Assembly (NCBI RefSeq): GCF_015999265.1
Contig: NZ_JAEAGR010000013.1
Coordinates: 62,001 to 126,000 of the forward strand
Reading direction: 5' to 3'
Origin: Mobilitalea sibirica
GTDB taxonomy: Bacteria > Bacillota > Clostridia > Lachnospirales > Lachnospiraceae
Length of the DNA stretch: 64,000 bases
Shown here: positions 1 through 9,059 of the stretch, in pieces
Position numbering within the stretch: position 1 is the stretch's first letter
Layout of the letters: every line of letters starts with the position of its first letter
The notes under the pieces: generated by a model
The model's input: only the letters and a program-made list of their open reading frames with translations
Database searches by the model: none
Told to the model about the DNA's origin: nothing
Translations under genes and position numbers: made by a program

Positions 1-1110
1 ATCTGCCCACAAACTTACATCTAAGCACATCTCAAAAGGACAGACACAATGCTTCGTAGCATAATCCTTAATCAGTTCTCTCGTAATATCATTTTCATTG
101 GTAAGCAGATCATATACCGCGTCATTTACTCTATCAAAATAACCTTTTGCTCTAGGACAGGCTCCGGGATTGCAGTCCGGTTTATCTAAGATACAGATCT
201 TTTCCTTCGCTGTAATTGTAACTACCTTCAGATGTAAACCATTATCCTGAAGAATTCGAAAGGTATCCTCGGCTACGGTCCTTGTAATTGTTTTCGCTGT
301 AAGGTAGAATAGTTTTTCTACAATGCCCTCTCCCATGGCTTTTACCGAGGGAAATACAGTGGATATCGTTTTCCCAACTCCCGTAGGAGCTTCTATGAAA
401 AGCTTCTTCTTACGCAGAATTGTCTTATATACTCCGGTTACCAGCTCCTTCTGTCCTTCTCTGTATGAGAAAGGAAAGTCCAACGTCTTAATTGCTTTTG
501 TCCGTTTTTCATTCCACTTTAACTGCCAGACCGCCCATTTACCATATTCCTTTGTTAATTTCTCAAACCATATACTTAATTCCTCATAAGTAAAAGTTTC
601 ATCAAAATATTTCAGATTCTCTGTTTCAATATTACAATAGGTAATTCGAATTCCTATCTTTGCATGGTCATATTTCGTAGCATAGATGTAAGCATAACAC
701 ATTGCCTGTGCTCTATGAACCCCTATAGGTTCAGACAAATGTGATAATTCCCTATAGACTCCCTTGATTTCATCGATTATAATCTCAGGAGGATTTAGGT
801 CTTTCTCCTCGAACAGCAATACAGAAAAGTCATCCCTTATCGTATTATTATTAATAACCCCATCTGCCCTACCTTCTACCGTAAGTTCAAAGGAGATATC
901 ATCCCAAGTAACGGGTACTGTTATTATAAGCGGTACTTCTGCTGTATAATTAGGTCCCATCTGTTTTTGCAGCTTACGATGAATTCTACTTCCTGCCTGC
1001 ATTGAATCTGCATCGCTTCTAGCTCTGGTATTATCAAGATCACCGGAGCGAAGTATAAATTCAACCAGATTACGCACTGATATCTTAACATTCTTTGTTC
1101 TATCTAACAT
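1..1110 (-). CDS. XPD/DinG-like Fe-S DNA helicase with N-terminal nuclease-like domain (5' part, runs off left edge)
   Basis: Open on the minus strand from an ATG at 1110 to the window edge in one frame (370 codons, no stop), so the 3' part lies outside. Residues about 1-180 carry an acidic motif ending in DEIKG, as in PD-(D/E)XK (Cas4/RecB-like) nucleases. Then comes a Walker A motif, EAPTGVGKT, and a block of cysteines (near ICILD, PDCNPGAC and CVCPFEMC) expected for the [4Fe-4S] domain of XPD/DinG-family superfamily-2 helicases. These enzymes unwind DNA 5' to 3' and act in repair. The fusion of a nuclease-like front to the helicase is a known clostridial arrangement. The DEAH box and C-terminal helicase lobe cannot be seen. 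Short open frames on the plus strand here (323-589, 764-949) are antisense shadows. Confidence 0.82.
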   Translation of the reverse strand, partial: MLDRTKNVKISVRNLVEFILRSGDLDNTRARSDADSMQAGSRIHRKLQKQMGPNYTAEVPLIITVPVTWDDISFELTVEGRADGVINNNTIRDDFSVLLFEEKDLNPPEIIIDEIKGVYRELSHLSEPIGVHRAQAMCYAYIYATKYDHAKIGIRITYCNIETENLKYFDETFTYEELSIWFEKLTKEYGKWAVWQLKWNEKRTKAIKTLDFPFSYREGQKELVTGVYKTILRKKKLFIEAPTGVGKTISTVFPSVKAMGEGIVEKLFYLTAKTITRTVAEDTFRILQDNGLHLKVVTITAKEKICILDKPDCNPGACPRAKGYFDRVNDAVYDLLTNENDITRELIKDYATKHCVCPFEMCLDVSLWAD

Positions 1111-1133
1111 AGAAATCTCCCAAACATAAAAGC

Positions 1134-1321
1134 GGCTGTTTCAAAATAGTCAAACAGGGAATATGATTTCACCGTAATGCACTGTTTGACAGACATGTTG
1201 CTGATTTTGTAATGCCTAGTGCGAACAGAAATATTCGAACAAGGCCTACAAAATCGAAAATATGTCCTTCAATCTGTGTGTGAGGTAAATTATATTCCCA
1301 TTGATTATTTTGAAACAGCTC
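1134..1321. repeat. Palindromic dispersed repeat, family A copy 1
   Basis: About 190 bp that fold back on themselves along the whole length. The outer arms (ggctgtttcaaaata at the left, its complement at 1306-1320) continue inward almost without a break through gggaatatgattt and the accgtaatgcactgtttga segment. A near-identical copy lies at 44834-45030, and a shorter relative at 57690-57850. It carries no open reading frame. It could be a MITE-like non-autonomous element or a structured RNA. It fills most of the 322-bp gap between the helicase start and the next gene. Confidence 0.75.
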
Positions 1322-1432
1322 CAAAATAATTATATTAATTATATCATAGCTCTATTCGACTGCCAAGCTATACAAAAGTAATACTTCATATATTATCAGA
1401 TGTATGAAAAACCCTATTTTAGAGTTGTTCAA

Positions 1433-2023
1433 TTAAAAAGAAAAGTAATCATCCTCTTCATCGAGCAGACCAAATTGATAGCTCTTTGTCCATTCATTTT
1501 TTGAACTTCTCTTTTCTTTCATTACGGGGCGTTTTGGCTTCTTTGGCTCTTCATCCTTATATTTCTTTTGCATCGCCTTTTTTTCCCGCTCTAATCTCTT
1601 AATTGTTTCGAATTTATCCGGTTGTTGTTCTTTTTCTTTATTCTGAGAGCTTTTTGTTCTTGTATCTCCTGTTCGGAAGTTTCTTGATCCTTTACCATCT
1701 GTATCTTCATCCTTATCAATAAAGACGCTTCTCTGAAACTCTTTGTTTTTCCAACCGGAGTTTTTATTCCGGCCCTCTCCCTGTTTACCCACATAAGAAA
1801 CAGTCTCTTTGTTCTTAGAATTATTTTCCGGTCGGAAGTTGCTTTCACTTGATTTATAGGTGTGTTTCGTATTATAACTATCTTTCGGCTTAAAGTTATC
1901 TCTGTATGTTTGATTCTCTCTTACTTTATAATTATCTTTGGTTTGATAATCGGTATTACTTTTAAGTTCAAACCTATAATCTGTTTTTATTTTGCTCTCA
2001 TTTGCATTGGTTGCAGCCACCAA
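1433..2023 (-). CDS. Highly charged low-complexity hypothetical protein
   Basis: I do not recognise this family. The protein is very rich in Lys, Asn, Ser, Glu, Thr and Tyr, with degenerate repeats of the type (Y/F)(K/R)(S/T)xxN over the first 100 residues and a Lys/Glu-rich helical stretch near residues 140-180. It ends in an acidic DEEDDYFSF tail. There is no signal peptide or membrane segment. I start it at the TTG at 2023 because GAGAGGGG stands 6-7 bases upstream. An in-frame ATG at 2044 exists, but it has no ribosome binding site and would place that sequence inside the gene. It is divergent from the DUF1292 gene. The composition is like that of a disordered protein that binds nucleic acid or another charged partner, but that is a guess. 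Confidence 0.55.
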   Translation of the reverse strand: MVAATNANESKIKTDYRFELKSNTDYQTKDNYKVRENQTYRDNFKPKDSYNTKHTYKSSESNFRPENNSKNKETVSYVGKQGEGRNKNSGWKNKEFQRSVFIDKDEDTDGKGSRNFRTGDTRTKSSQNKEKEQQPDKFETIKRLEREKKAMQKKYKDEEPKKPKRPVMKEKRSSKNEWTKSYQFGLLDEEDDYFSF

Positions 2024-2216
2024 AATGTACCCCTCTCTACACATTTAACTAAGTTTCCACGTATTTATTTTATGATATTTAAGATTAAAGTCAATATTTA
2101 TTTTTAAATTTATTTAAGTTTTTTCCCTTGCATTTTTTTCCTCAATCTGGTACATTCTACTTATATTCCTCTATCATTTTTTTGAGGTAAATTTTAAAAA
2201 GTGAGGTAGTAGTATT

Positions 2217-2582
2217 ATGAGCGAACACATTCACAGTGACAGCTGCGGCTGTGGACATGATCATGAGTATGAACATGATTCAATCACCTTATCATTAGAC
2301 GATGGTACAGAGTTAAATTGTATTGTGTTAGATATTTTCTCTGTCGATGACAAAGATTACATTGCTCTTCAACCGGAAGAAGGAGAAGAAGATGATGATA
2401 ATGTATTTTTGTATCGCTACATCCAAGATGAAAATGGTGATCCCGAATTATTAAACATTGAAGATGATGATGAATTCGAGGCAGTTGCTGATGCTTTTGA
2501 AGAAATATTAGATTCACAGGAATACGATGAAATGTTTGATGAAGATTTTGATGAGGATGAATTGGAAGAAGAAAAGGAATGA
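2217..2582 (+). CDS. DUF1292 (YrzB-like) acidic protein
   Basis: 121 residues, cytoplasmic. The body (about residues 20-90) has the DUF1292 pattern: strands ITLSLDDGTE and VLDIFSVDDKDYIAL, then an acidic turn and FLYRYIQDENGDPELLNIEDDDEFEAV. The family is widespread in Firmicutes and has no firmly assigned function; it is often found near ruvX and alaS in relatives, but not here. The first 20 residues are an added His/Cys-rich segment (HIHSDSCGCGHDHEYEH) that could bind a metal, and the C-terminus is almost all Asp/Glu. GTGAGGTAG lies upstream of the ATG. A bidirectional terminator follows. Confidence 0.85.
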   Translation: MSEHIHSDSCGCGHDHEYEHDSITLSLDDGTELNCIVLDIFSVDDKDYIALQPEEGEEDDDNVFLYRYIQDENGDPELLNIEDDDEFEAVADAFEEILDSQEYDEMFDEDFDEDELEEEKE

Positions 2583-2628
2583 AATAACATCCTATAAGAA
2601 ACAACCATATTGATTTATTACGTAACTT

Positions 2629-2706
2629 AAAAAGACAGTTCTTAAATTTGAGGTTATGATAAGGATTATCCATAATACCCTCAACAAATTTAAGGACTGT
2701 CTTTTC
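2629..2706. terminator. Bidirectional terminator between convergent genes
   Basis: Long inverted repeat: aaaagacagttcttaaattt pairs with aaatttaaggactgtctttt (one mismatch), with an A-rich left flank and T-rich right end. It sits between the 3' ends of the DUF1292 gene (+) and the UvrD-like helicase (-), so it can end both transcripts. Confidence 0.8.
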
Positions 2707-2789
2707 TCGTCCTGTGGAAAATACTTCCATTCTTCTTGTTCCATTACCAATGTCTGCGCTTACTGTTATCTATGATATACTGATTTTAT

Positions 2790-4628
2790 TTACTTCTTGT
2801 CTTCTTTTAACTCACTCACAAATCTGGAGATTTCCATATTTTTATTATAGCGATCTTTTGCACTTAAAATATATAGATACTCTTTCGCTCGGGTCATTGC
2901 CACATAGAACAATCGTCGTTCCTCTTCTATATCAGCTGCCAAAACCGCTTTTTTATGGGGTGTAATACCTTCATTGGCATCAACAATAAATACCACTTCA
3001 AATTCCAATCCCTTAGAACTATGCATGGTAGCTATCGTAATTCTGTCAATGTTATCTCTTTTGCTTTCTTCGGCCTGTTGCTTTAGTTCTTCTTTGTATG
3101 CTTCCATATAACCAAACCACGCTTCAAAGGTTTGATAGCTCTTGGCACTTTCCTGAAGTTCATCCAGTATTTCAAGTAAATCTTCTGTTTTTATTTTCCT
3201 CTGTTCACTGTATTCCTTTAAATAATCCTCATACCCTACACCCCGTCTAATATAATTTACAGCGGCAAAAGGTCCCATCTTGGAAATCGCATAAAGATCG
3301 TATTCCATCTGCTCAAGGCGCTCTAACATCCAACTCTTATCCTCATAATAACTCTTTACATCTTCGAAATTAATCTCAGGAGTATCAAAGCATTCCCGGC
3401 TAACATAACGTTTCGGCCGGTTAATAATCTGTAAAAATAGACTTCTTTCCACGCTCCCCATAGCAAGCTTTATATATGCTATAATATCCCTTGTTATCCA
3501 ATGATCATAAAGGTTTGGTAGCGTATCCCTCATTTGAAATGGTATATTATACTCCATCAATTTATGAAGAAGTGCACCAAATCCCATATTGGTACGAACC
3601 AGAATTGCCATATCCTTTAGGGCTATTCCTTCTCTTCTTAATTTTATGATTTCCTCAGATAACCTTTGATTTTCTTCAGCTAAATTCTGAAACTGTAACA
3701 CTTGAATCTTTCCGCCTTCATCTTTTATCGCATTGACTTCCTTTTCATACCGGTTCTGATTATGGGATACAAGCCGGATCGATGTCTGTACAATATTTTT
3801 TGTTGAACGGTAATTTGTACTCAAAACCAAACGCTCGCAGCCCGGATAATCCTTAGGGAAGTTTAACATTATCTCCGGTTTTGCTCCCCGAAACCGGTAA
3901 ATAGACTGATCATCATCTCCAACAATAAATAAATTGTTTTGTGGTGCGGCAAGCATACGTACAATTTCATATTGTATCTGATTAATATCTTGGAATTCAT
4001 CTATCAGTATATACTGAAATTTATTCTGCCATTGTTTAAGGATATCCTGTCTCTCCTTCAGTAGCTGATGGCATAGTATTAACATATCATCAAAATCGAT
4101 CAGGTGGGATTGTTTTAACCTACTATCGTATTCTTTATAAATAATACGAAATATCTCATCCCCACAGTTGGAAGAATAATAATTCTCCAGATTGATACGA
4201 TTCGACTTCACCAAACTGATTTCACTAAGTAAATCCATAATAAAATCTTTCTCATCATCAAATTCCAGCTCCAACCTATGAATAATCTCCTTTAGATAGT
4301 GAAACCGTAAATCTTCTCTTATTATATTTTTGGAGTTTAATCGATATGCATGTTTTAATATGGTAAAAAACACAGCATGAAATGTACCAAAGCTTGCTCC
4401 GGTACGGTTTTTCCCTATGCTTTTTAAGAACCGTTCTTTCATTTCATTGGCTGCTGCTTTGGTAAATGTGATAACTAAGATATTACTTTCCTGTATCTGA
4501 TACAGTTCAATTAATCTTTTTGTACGCTCCGTAATAACCAGCGTTTTTCCCGATCCCGGGCCTGCCAAAACAAGCATCGGTCCCTCTTTATGAACTACCG
4601 CCTGCTGTTGAGCCTTATTCATATACAT
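2790..4628 (-). CDS. UvrD/PcrA-like superfamily 1 DNA helicase
   Basis: 612 residues with the full set of SF1A motifs in order: Walker A AGPGSGKT (about 22-29), ITFTKAAANEMKER (motif Ia), LIDEFQDIN (motif II), GDDDQSIYRFRGA (motif III), STNYRS (motif IV), TMHSSKGLEFEVVFI (motif V) and YVAMTRAKEYLYI (motif VI). Such enzymes use ATP to move 3' to 5' on single-stranded DNA and remove protein or RNA polymerase during repair. At 612 residues it is about 100 shorter than PcrA and lacks the usual C-terminal tail that contacts RNA polymerase. It is therefore one of the short clostridial paralogues and probably not the housekeeping pcrA. The start at MYMNKAQQQAV fits the family, whose Q-motif begins directly. 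Confidence 0.9.
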   Translation of the reverse strand: MYMNKAQQQAVVHKEGPMLVLAGPGSGKTLVITERTKRLIELYQIQESNILVITFTKAAANEMKERFLKSIGKNRTGASFGTFHAVFFTILKHAYRLNSKNIIREDLRFHYLKEIIHRLELEFDDEKDFIMDLLSEISLVKSNRINLENYYSSNCGDEIFRIIYKEYDSRLKQSHLIDFDDMLILCHQLLKERQDILKQWQNKFQYILIDEFQDINQIQYEIVRMLAAPQNNLFIVGDDDQSIYRFRGAKPEIMLNFPKDYPGCERLVLSTNYRSTKNIVQTSIRLVSHNQNRYEKEVNAIKDEGGKIQVLQFQNLAEENQRLSEEIIKLRREGIALKDMAILVRTNMGFGALLHKLMEYNIPFQMRDTLPNLYDHWITRDIIAYIKLAMGSVERSLFLQIINRPKRYVSRECFDTPEINFEDVKSYYEDKSWMLERLEQMEYDLYAISKMGPFAAVNYIRRGVGYEDYLKEYSEQRKIKTEDLLEILDELQESAKSYQTFEAWFGYMEAYKEELKQQAEESKRDNIDRITIATMHSSKGLEFEVVFIVDANEGITPHKKAVLAADIEEERRLFYVAMTRAKEYLYILSAKDRYNKNMEISRFVSELKEDKK

Positions 4629-4974
4629 TTGGATCTCTCCTGACTTAATCTTTCGATCATTAGATTAGATTTTTGATCAATATAATAGAAAAAAAAGATG
4701 ACACAGAACATAATATAAAATCACTTAAGGATTATACCAACCTATTGTAAATAAGACTTGAATGCTACTACTATCAGATTCTTTTATCTATAGGATACTT
4801 ATATTATATGTTATGATTACGAAAAATGTAAATACATTACTCATAATTGCTTCGTGAAAATATAATAATTCACATTATCCCGTAGAGCATGAAGCAAATT
4901 CATCAATAGGTTACTCTTATTTTCTTTCATGCTCTCGGGCTATAATGTAACTAACTCTAATGTCCTATAAACTC
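4629..4974. other. Intergenic gap with one large hairpin
   Basis: 346 bp of AT-rich sequence. The only structure I see is an interrupted inverted repeat at about 4872-4946: cattatcccgtagagcatgaa at the left pairs with ttcatgctctcgggctataatg at the right (10 contiguous base pairs plus flanking matches). It lies directly downstream of gltX and may be its terminator, though the U-run is weak. No gene is apparent. Confidence 0.5.
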
Positions 4975-6459
4975 TTATGCCTTTAATTTGTCAATTGCTA
5001 TCTTAATTCTTCTTAAGCTTTCCTCTTTACCAAGAATGCTCATAATCTCATATGCACCGCCGGGAGTAGATTGCTTTCCGGATACTGCTGTTCTGACAGG
5101 CCATAAGCCTTGACCGTTCTTTATTCCTTTTTCAGCTATATAGGACATGATTGCCGCTTCAATGCCTGCTTCAGAATAATCCTCAAGAGCCTCAAATCTT
5201 GGTAACAACTCCTCAAGAACTGCTAACGAACTTTCAGAATCCGTCTTCATCTTTTTATGGGTAAACATCTGGATATCATAATCAGGAAGCGCTTCAAAGA
5301 AATCTATCATATCTTTAATATCCAAAAAGGTTTCTATTCTGGTTTTTATAAGAGCCGCTATCCTTTCATAAGGAAGGTCCTTTGTAATAACCTCCTTAAT
5401 ATATGGTAGCGCCATCTGATAGAATCTGTCCTGCTCCATATTCTTTAAGTATTCACCGTTCATCCAGCGAAGCTTAACCATATCAAATACCGCAGGAGCT
5501 TTATTGATATGTTTATAATCAAATTCCTTAATTAATTCCTCTAACGACATGATTTCTTTATTATCCGTGGAACTCCATCCTAAAAGTGCAACAAAATTAA
5601 TAATCGCTTCAGATATAAAGCCTTGCTCCAACAAATCCTCATAGGAGGAATGTCCGCTTCTTTTACTTAATTTTTTATGCTCCTCATTCGTGATTAGAGG
5701 ACAGTGAATATAAGCTGGCTCCTCCCATCCAAAGTCCTGATATAATCTGGTGTATTTTGGAGTTGAAGATAAGTACTCATTACCCCTTACCACATGGGTT
5801 ATCTTCATGAGGTGATCGTCCACTACATTCGCAAAGTTATAGGTTGGATAACCGTCAGATTTTATTAGTATCATATCATCCAACTCTTCATTCTCAACTG
5901 TGATGTCTCCATATACAACATCATGGAAAGTTGTTGTGCCAGTGGTCGGATTATTCTGACGAATTACGTAAGGAATTCCGGATGCCAGTTTTTTAGCTAC
6001 TTCTTCCTTCGATAAATGAAGGCAATGCTTATCATACTTTGTAATAACCTTGGCTTCATCCTCATCCTCACTCACAGAATTACCTACCGTACTTTTTAAG
6101 GAAGCAAGCCGTTCCTTAGAACAAAAGCAATAATATGCAGATCCTTTATCTACCAACTGCTTTGCATACTCCAGATAAACTCCGGTTGCCTGGCGTTCAC
6201 TTTGTACATAAGGGCCATAACCTCCATCTTTATCCGGTCCTTCGTCGTGAATTAAACCTGTTCCCTTCATGGTACGATAGATGATATCCAATGCCCCTTC
6301 TACATAACGTTCCTGGTCCGTATCTTCTATTCTTAATATGAAGGTTCCATCTTCATGCTTTGCAATCAAATATTCATATAAAGCTGTTCTTAAATTACCG
6401 ACATGCATTTTACCCGTCGGACTTGGAGCATATCTTGTTCTTATCTTGCTCATATCCAT
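4975..6459 (-). CDS. gltX: Glutamyl-tRNA synthetase
   Basis: 494 residues, the usual length of a bacterial class I GluRS. It charges tRNA(Glu) with glutamate in the cytoplasm. The HIGH signature is HVGN at about residues 19-22 within [20 protein letters not shown], and the KMSKS loop is KLSKR near residue 262. [13 protein letters not shown] and [14 protein letters not shown] are family-typical catalytic-domain segments, and the C-terminal third is the helical anticodon-binding part. Whether it is discriminating or also charges tRNA(Gln) cannot be judged here. There is no T-box leader in the short upstream region. Confidence 0.96.
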   Translation of the reverse strand: MDMSKIRTRYAPSPTGKMHVGNLRTALYEYLIAKHEDGTFILRIEDTDQERYVEGALDIIYRTMKGTGLIHDEGPDKDGGYGPYVQSERQATGVYLEYAKQLVDKGSAYYCFCSKERLASLKSTVGNSVSEDEDEAKVITKYDKHCLHLSKEEVAKKLASGIPYVIRQNNPTTGTTTFHDVVYGDITVENEELDDMILIKSDGYPTYNFANVVDDHLMKITHVVRGNEYLSSTPKYTRLYQDFGWEEPAYIHCPLITNEEHKKLSKRSGHSSYEDLLEQGFISEAIINFVALLGWSSTDNKEIMSLEELIKEFDYKHINKAPAVFDMVKLRWMNGEYLKNMEQDRFYQMALPYIKEVITKDLPYERIAALIKTRIETFLDIKDMIDFFEALPDYDIQMFTHKKMKTDSESSLAVLEELLPRFEALEDYSEAGIEAAIMSYIAEKGIKNGQGLWPVRTAVSGKQSTPGGAYEIMSILGKEESLRRIKIAIDKLKA

Positions 6460-6522
6460 CTTCCTCTCTGATTATTAACGTTTATCTTAACTAGCATTAT
6501 CATGATCTACCACTATAATACT

Positions 6523-6945
6523 CTAATATACACTTTCGAACAGCTCATTCATTCCAATCGTGCCGTTCATATAATCCATAAAAGCCGGATTACTAAAAAA
6601 GCTCATGAAAGCAATGATCAAAATAATGAAACTGATGATAGTAAAAATCAAGGTTGCCCTAGCCCAGTTTTTCTTGCTTTGTGGCGTACTTCCGCTTAAG
6701 GACCAAAAAATCAATAAGCCAACAAATGCAAAACCTCCGATATAAGGAATAAATAACAATGCATAAGTACCCAACCAATTTAAAAAAGGGACAGGCTTGT
6801 CCGTATTTTCTGTAATTGCTGTAATATATTTAGGAGGTTCCGGTTTTACCGCTACATTTATGTGTTCTCGAAAGGAGTTTCCGCAGTATTCACAATAATT
6901 CGCTTCTTCGTTCTGTGTTAATCTGCCGCATGCATTACATACCAT
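6523..6945 (-). CDS. Zinc-ribbon membrane protein
   Basis: 140 residues. The N-terminus is a zinc ribbon, MVCNACGRLTQNEEANYCEYCG (two CxxC pairs, residues 3-6 and 18-21). A soluble stretch of about 30 residues follows, then two or three membrane segments (about 55-85, YALLFIPYIGGFAFVGLLIF, and 95-118, ATLIFTIISFIILIIAFMSFF). The family is not named by me; proteins of this shape are common and uncharacterised in Firmicutes. It is a single gene on the minus strand with AGGTGAAAGC upstream of the start. Confidence 0.75.
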   Translation of the reverse strand: MVCNACGRLTQNEEANYCEYCGNSFREHINVAVKPEPPKYITAITENTDKPVPFLNWLGTYALLFIPYIGGFAFVGLLIFWSLSGSTPQSKKNWARATLIFTIISFIILIIAFMSFFSNPAFMDYMNGTIGMNELFESVY

Positions 6946-7032
6946 ATGCTTTCACCTCATCTTTGCATTTGTTTTTCATTATACCATAACCTTAATAAAA
7001 ATCAATTATAGATTACAAGTTATAAATGATCA

Positions 7033-7093
7033 CAAAAAACAAAGAGAGGCTGTCGCCAAAATAATTAATAAACCCTTATCTGTGCGACAGCCT
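7033..7093 (-). terminator. Rho-independent terminator of the ABC operon
   Basis: Minus-strand stem AGGCTGTCGC / GCGACAGCCT (10 bp, 7047-7093) followed by tctctttgttttttg. It lies 40 bases beyond the permease stop. Confidence 0.8.
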
Positions 7094-7135
7094 TATAAAT
7101 GTACAACATAATATTTTATGTATTATTTTAATTCA

Positions 7136-8476
7136 TTAACCTTCTGTCTTCATAGCTTCGATTGCGCTTATTTTTGTAGCACGTCTCGCCGGAAAATAGC
7201 CCGCTAACAGAGCAACACCAATGGAAATACCCATAGCCACAAAGGGCAGATAAAAAGGAATAATGCTATAAGTCGTTTCTTCCGTCATGTTAAATGCCAT
7301 CCCCCCTGGAGACAATGCACTGAACAGAGGTGCTCCGTATTTATTAATTACTATAGAGGCTATATAAGCAAAGACATTACCCAGGATACCACCAAATAAT
7401 CCGATAAGAGCTGCCTCATATAAAAACAGCATACGAATATCTGTGATAACACAGCCTAATACCTTCATAATTCCGATTTCTTTCATTCTCTCATAAATTG
7501 CCATCACCATGGTATTGGCAATACTGATTGCTGAAACAACCATCGTAACGATACCGAGAAAAAGTAATATAAACTGCAAGGAATCCGATGATTTAATCAA
7601 GGGTTGTATCCATTGCATCCTACTAGTGGAAGTATATCCAAGCTCAGTAATCTTATCCTGAACCTCTTGAACATTATCAATGTTATCTACACCCACCCTG
7701 ATTTCCTGAAACTCTTGTATTTCTTTTACTGCTTTTTTCCGATCCTCTAAGGATAAGGTATTACAATACTTTAAGTATATTTCCTTAAAGTAATCCAAAT
7801 CCATATAGGTGTTCCAATCAAATTCCGACATCGTCTCTTCCATCATAGCGATGTTCTTAAGGGGCAACGAAAACTCTTTTTTTCGAGGATTAGGCTGATA
7901 ACGTCCTTCAAACTTCAGCGAAATTTTATCCTTTTTTAAATCAATTTCTATAGGAGTCCAAACCCGTGATCTGGAATACGGATCATAGAAATTCGATAGT
8001 TGGGAGGAACCAAATATAATAACTGATTTATCTTCGTTCGTCGGATACTCTCCCATGGAAAGAGCAGGGAATTCAAAGGCTTCAAAGGTATCACTGTCCA
8101 TTGCGGTTATATGAGCCCAACTCTGATATTTACCTGAATATAAATTAGCACTCATATTAATCACAGGTGTTACAGCTTTTACATGTTTCATGCCTTTTAG
8201 CTGTTCTACTAATGATTCATCCAGCTTTTGCTGCTTACTCTCCACATAGTTACCATTTTCATCAAAAACATCACCGTGGGTATTAATTGTAATTGTTGTA
8301 TAGCCACCGTATTCTTTCAGCTGTTTATCAAAATTATGCTTAACCCCCTCACCAATGGATATCGTGATTATGATGAATAAGGAACCAATGACAACACCCA
8401 AGATTGTTAATATGGTTCGGGCTTTTCTACGCCGTAAGTTGCGAAGCCCCATCTTTAACAAATCACTAATCTTCAT
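7136..8476 (-). CDS. MacB/FtsX-type ABC transporter permease
   Basis: 446 residues from MKISDLLKMGLRNLRRRK. That start has AAGGGA upstream and overlaps the previous gene by only 11 bases, whereas a start at 8524 would overlap by 59. Architecture: one membrane helix (about 20-45, ILTILGVVIGSLFIIITISIG), a large extracytoplasmic MacB-core-like domain (about 50-310), then three membrane helices with the FtsX signature (MAIYERMKEIGIMKVLGC, a loop contacting the ATPase). It is the last gene of a four-gene operon with an ATPase, a large exported protein and an acidic single-pass protein. MacB-type pumps do not move substrates through the membrane but couple ATP hydrolysis to movement outside. The cargo or partner here is probably the exported repeat protein. 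Confidence 0.88.
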   Translation of the reverse strand: MKISDLLKMGLRNLRRRKARTILTILGVVIGSLFIIITISIGEGVKHNFDKQLKEYGGYTTITINTHGDVFDENGNYVESKQQKLDESLVEQLKGMKHVKAVTPVINMSANLYSGKYQSWAHITAMDSDTFEAFEFPALSMGEYPTNEDKSVIIFGSSQLSNFYDPYSRSRVWTPIEIDLKKDKISLKFEGRYQPNPRKKEFSLPLKNIAMMEETMSEFDWNTYMDLDYFKEIYLKYCNTLSLEDRKKAVKEIQEFQEIRVGVDNIDNVQEVQDKITELGYTSTSRMQWIQPLIKSSDSLQFILLFLGIVTMVVSAISIANTMVMAIYERMKEIGIMKVLGCVITDIRMLFLYEAALIGLFGGILGNVFAYIASIVINKYGAPLFSALSPGGMAFNMTEETTYSIIPFYLPFVAMGISIGVALLAGYFPARRATKISAIEAMKTEG

Positions 8477-9023
8477 AAAGTTCAATCCCTTTTTTAATTT
8501 TTCTTCTTGCCAGCAAAGCTCCAAGGGCGATGCTAATCAAAAGAATACCCAAAGATAATCCTATCACAAAGGGCCAAGAGGATAATAACGGGTCCTTGAC
8601 CTGTGGCATACCTGTTTCAGCGAACATACCTTCATTAAATGCAGGGTCTGCCATCATCCCTTCATCAAAACCGGGTTCCATAACTACGTCTTTTTCAAGT
8701 CCCATATCTACACTAACCGCCTCTTCTATGACTCCTTCTTCCGTAATAGTATCCTCTACCACTTCACTATCAGTACTTTCCCCCGCATTACTTTCTTCTG
8801 CCTTAGTTTCTGAAACCTCGGCCGAATTATTCTCATCAGTTATAACTTCATCTGCTACAACGCTTTCTACTGTATCTGCATTTTCATCCGTCACAACTAC
8901 CAATTCCGTCTGATCTGTGGTTGTTGTTGCTTTACTAACTTCCCGCTCCTTCATCTTTAACTCTCTTTCTTTTACCTTGGCTGTAGCCATATTTTCACTT
9001 TTTGATACAACGATTTTACTCAT
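8466..9023 (-). CDS. Acidic single-pass membrane protein of the ABC operon
   Basis: 185 residues starting at MSKIVVSKSENM, chosen because GGAGG stands 6 bases upstream; the in-frame ATG at 9041 would put that site within the gene. I do not recognise the family. It has a basic coiled-coil-prone N-terminus (AKVKERELKMKEREVSK), a long stretch of Glu/Asp/Ser/Thr/Val (about 30-150) that looks disordered, then one membrane helix (about 157-178, WPFVIGLSLGILLISIALGALLA) and a short basic tail ARRKIKKGIELYED. No clear signal peptide is seen, so the topology is open: a tail-anchored protein with a cytoplasmic acidic arm, or an unusual exported one. Its place between the exported repeat protein and the permease suggests it is a subunit or adaptor of the complex. 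Confidence 0.75.
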   Translation of the reverse strand: MSKIVVSKSENMATAKVKERELKMKEREVSKATTTTDQTELVVVTDENADTVESVVADEVITDENNSAEVSETKAEESNAGESTDSEVVEDTITEEGVIEEAVSVDMGLEKDVVMEPGFDEGMMADPAFNEGMFAETGMPQVKDPLLSSWPFVIGLSLGILLISIALGALLARRKIKKGIELYED

Positions 9024-9059
9024 ATAATCCTCCATTCTCATGACTTAAAGCCAAACAAA

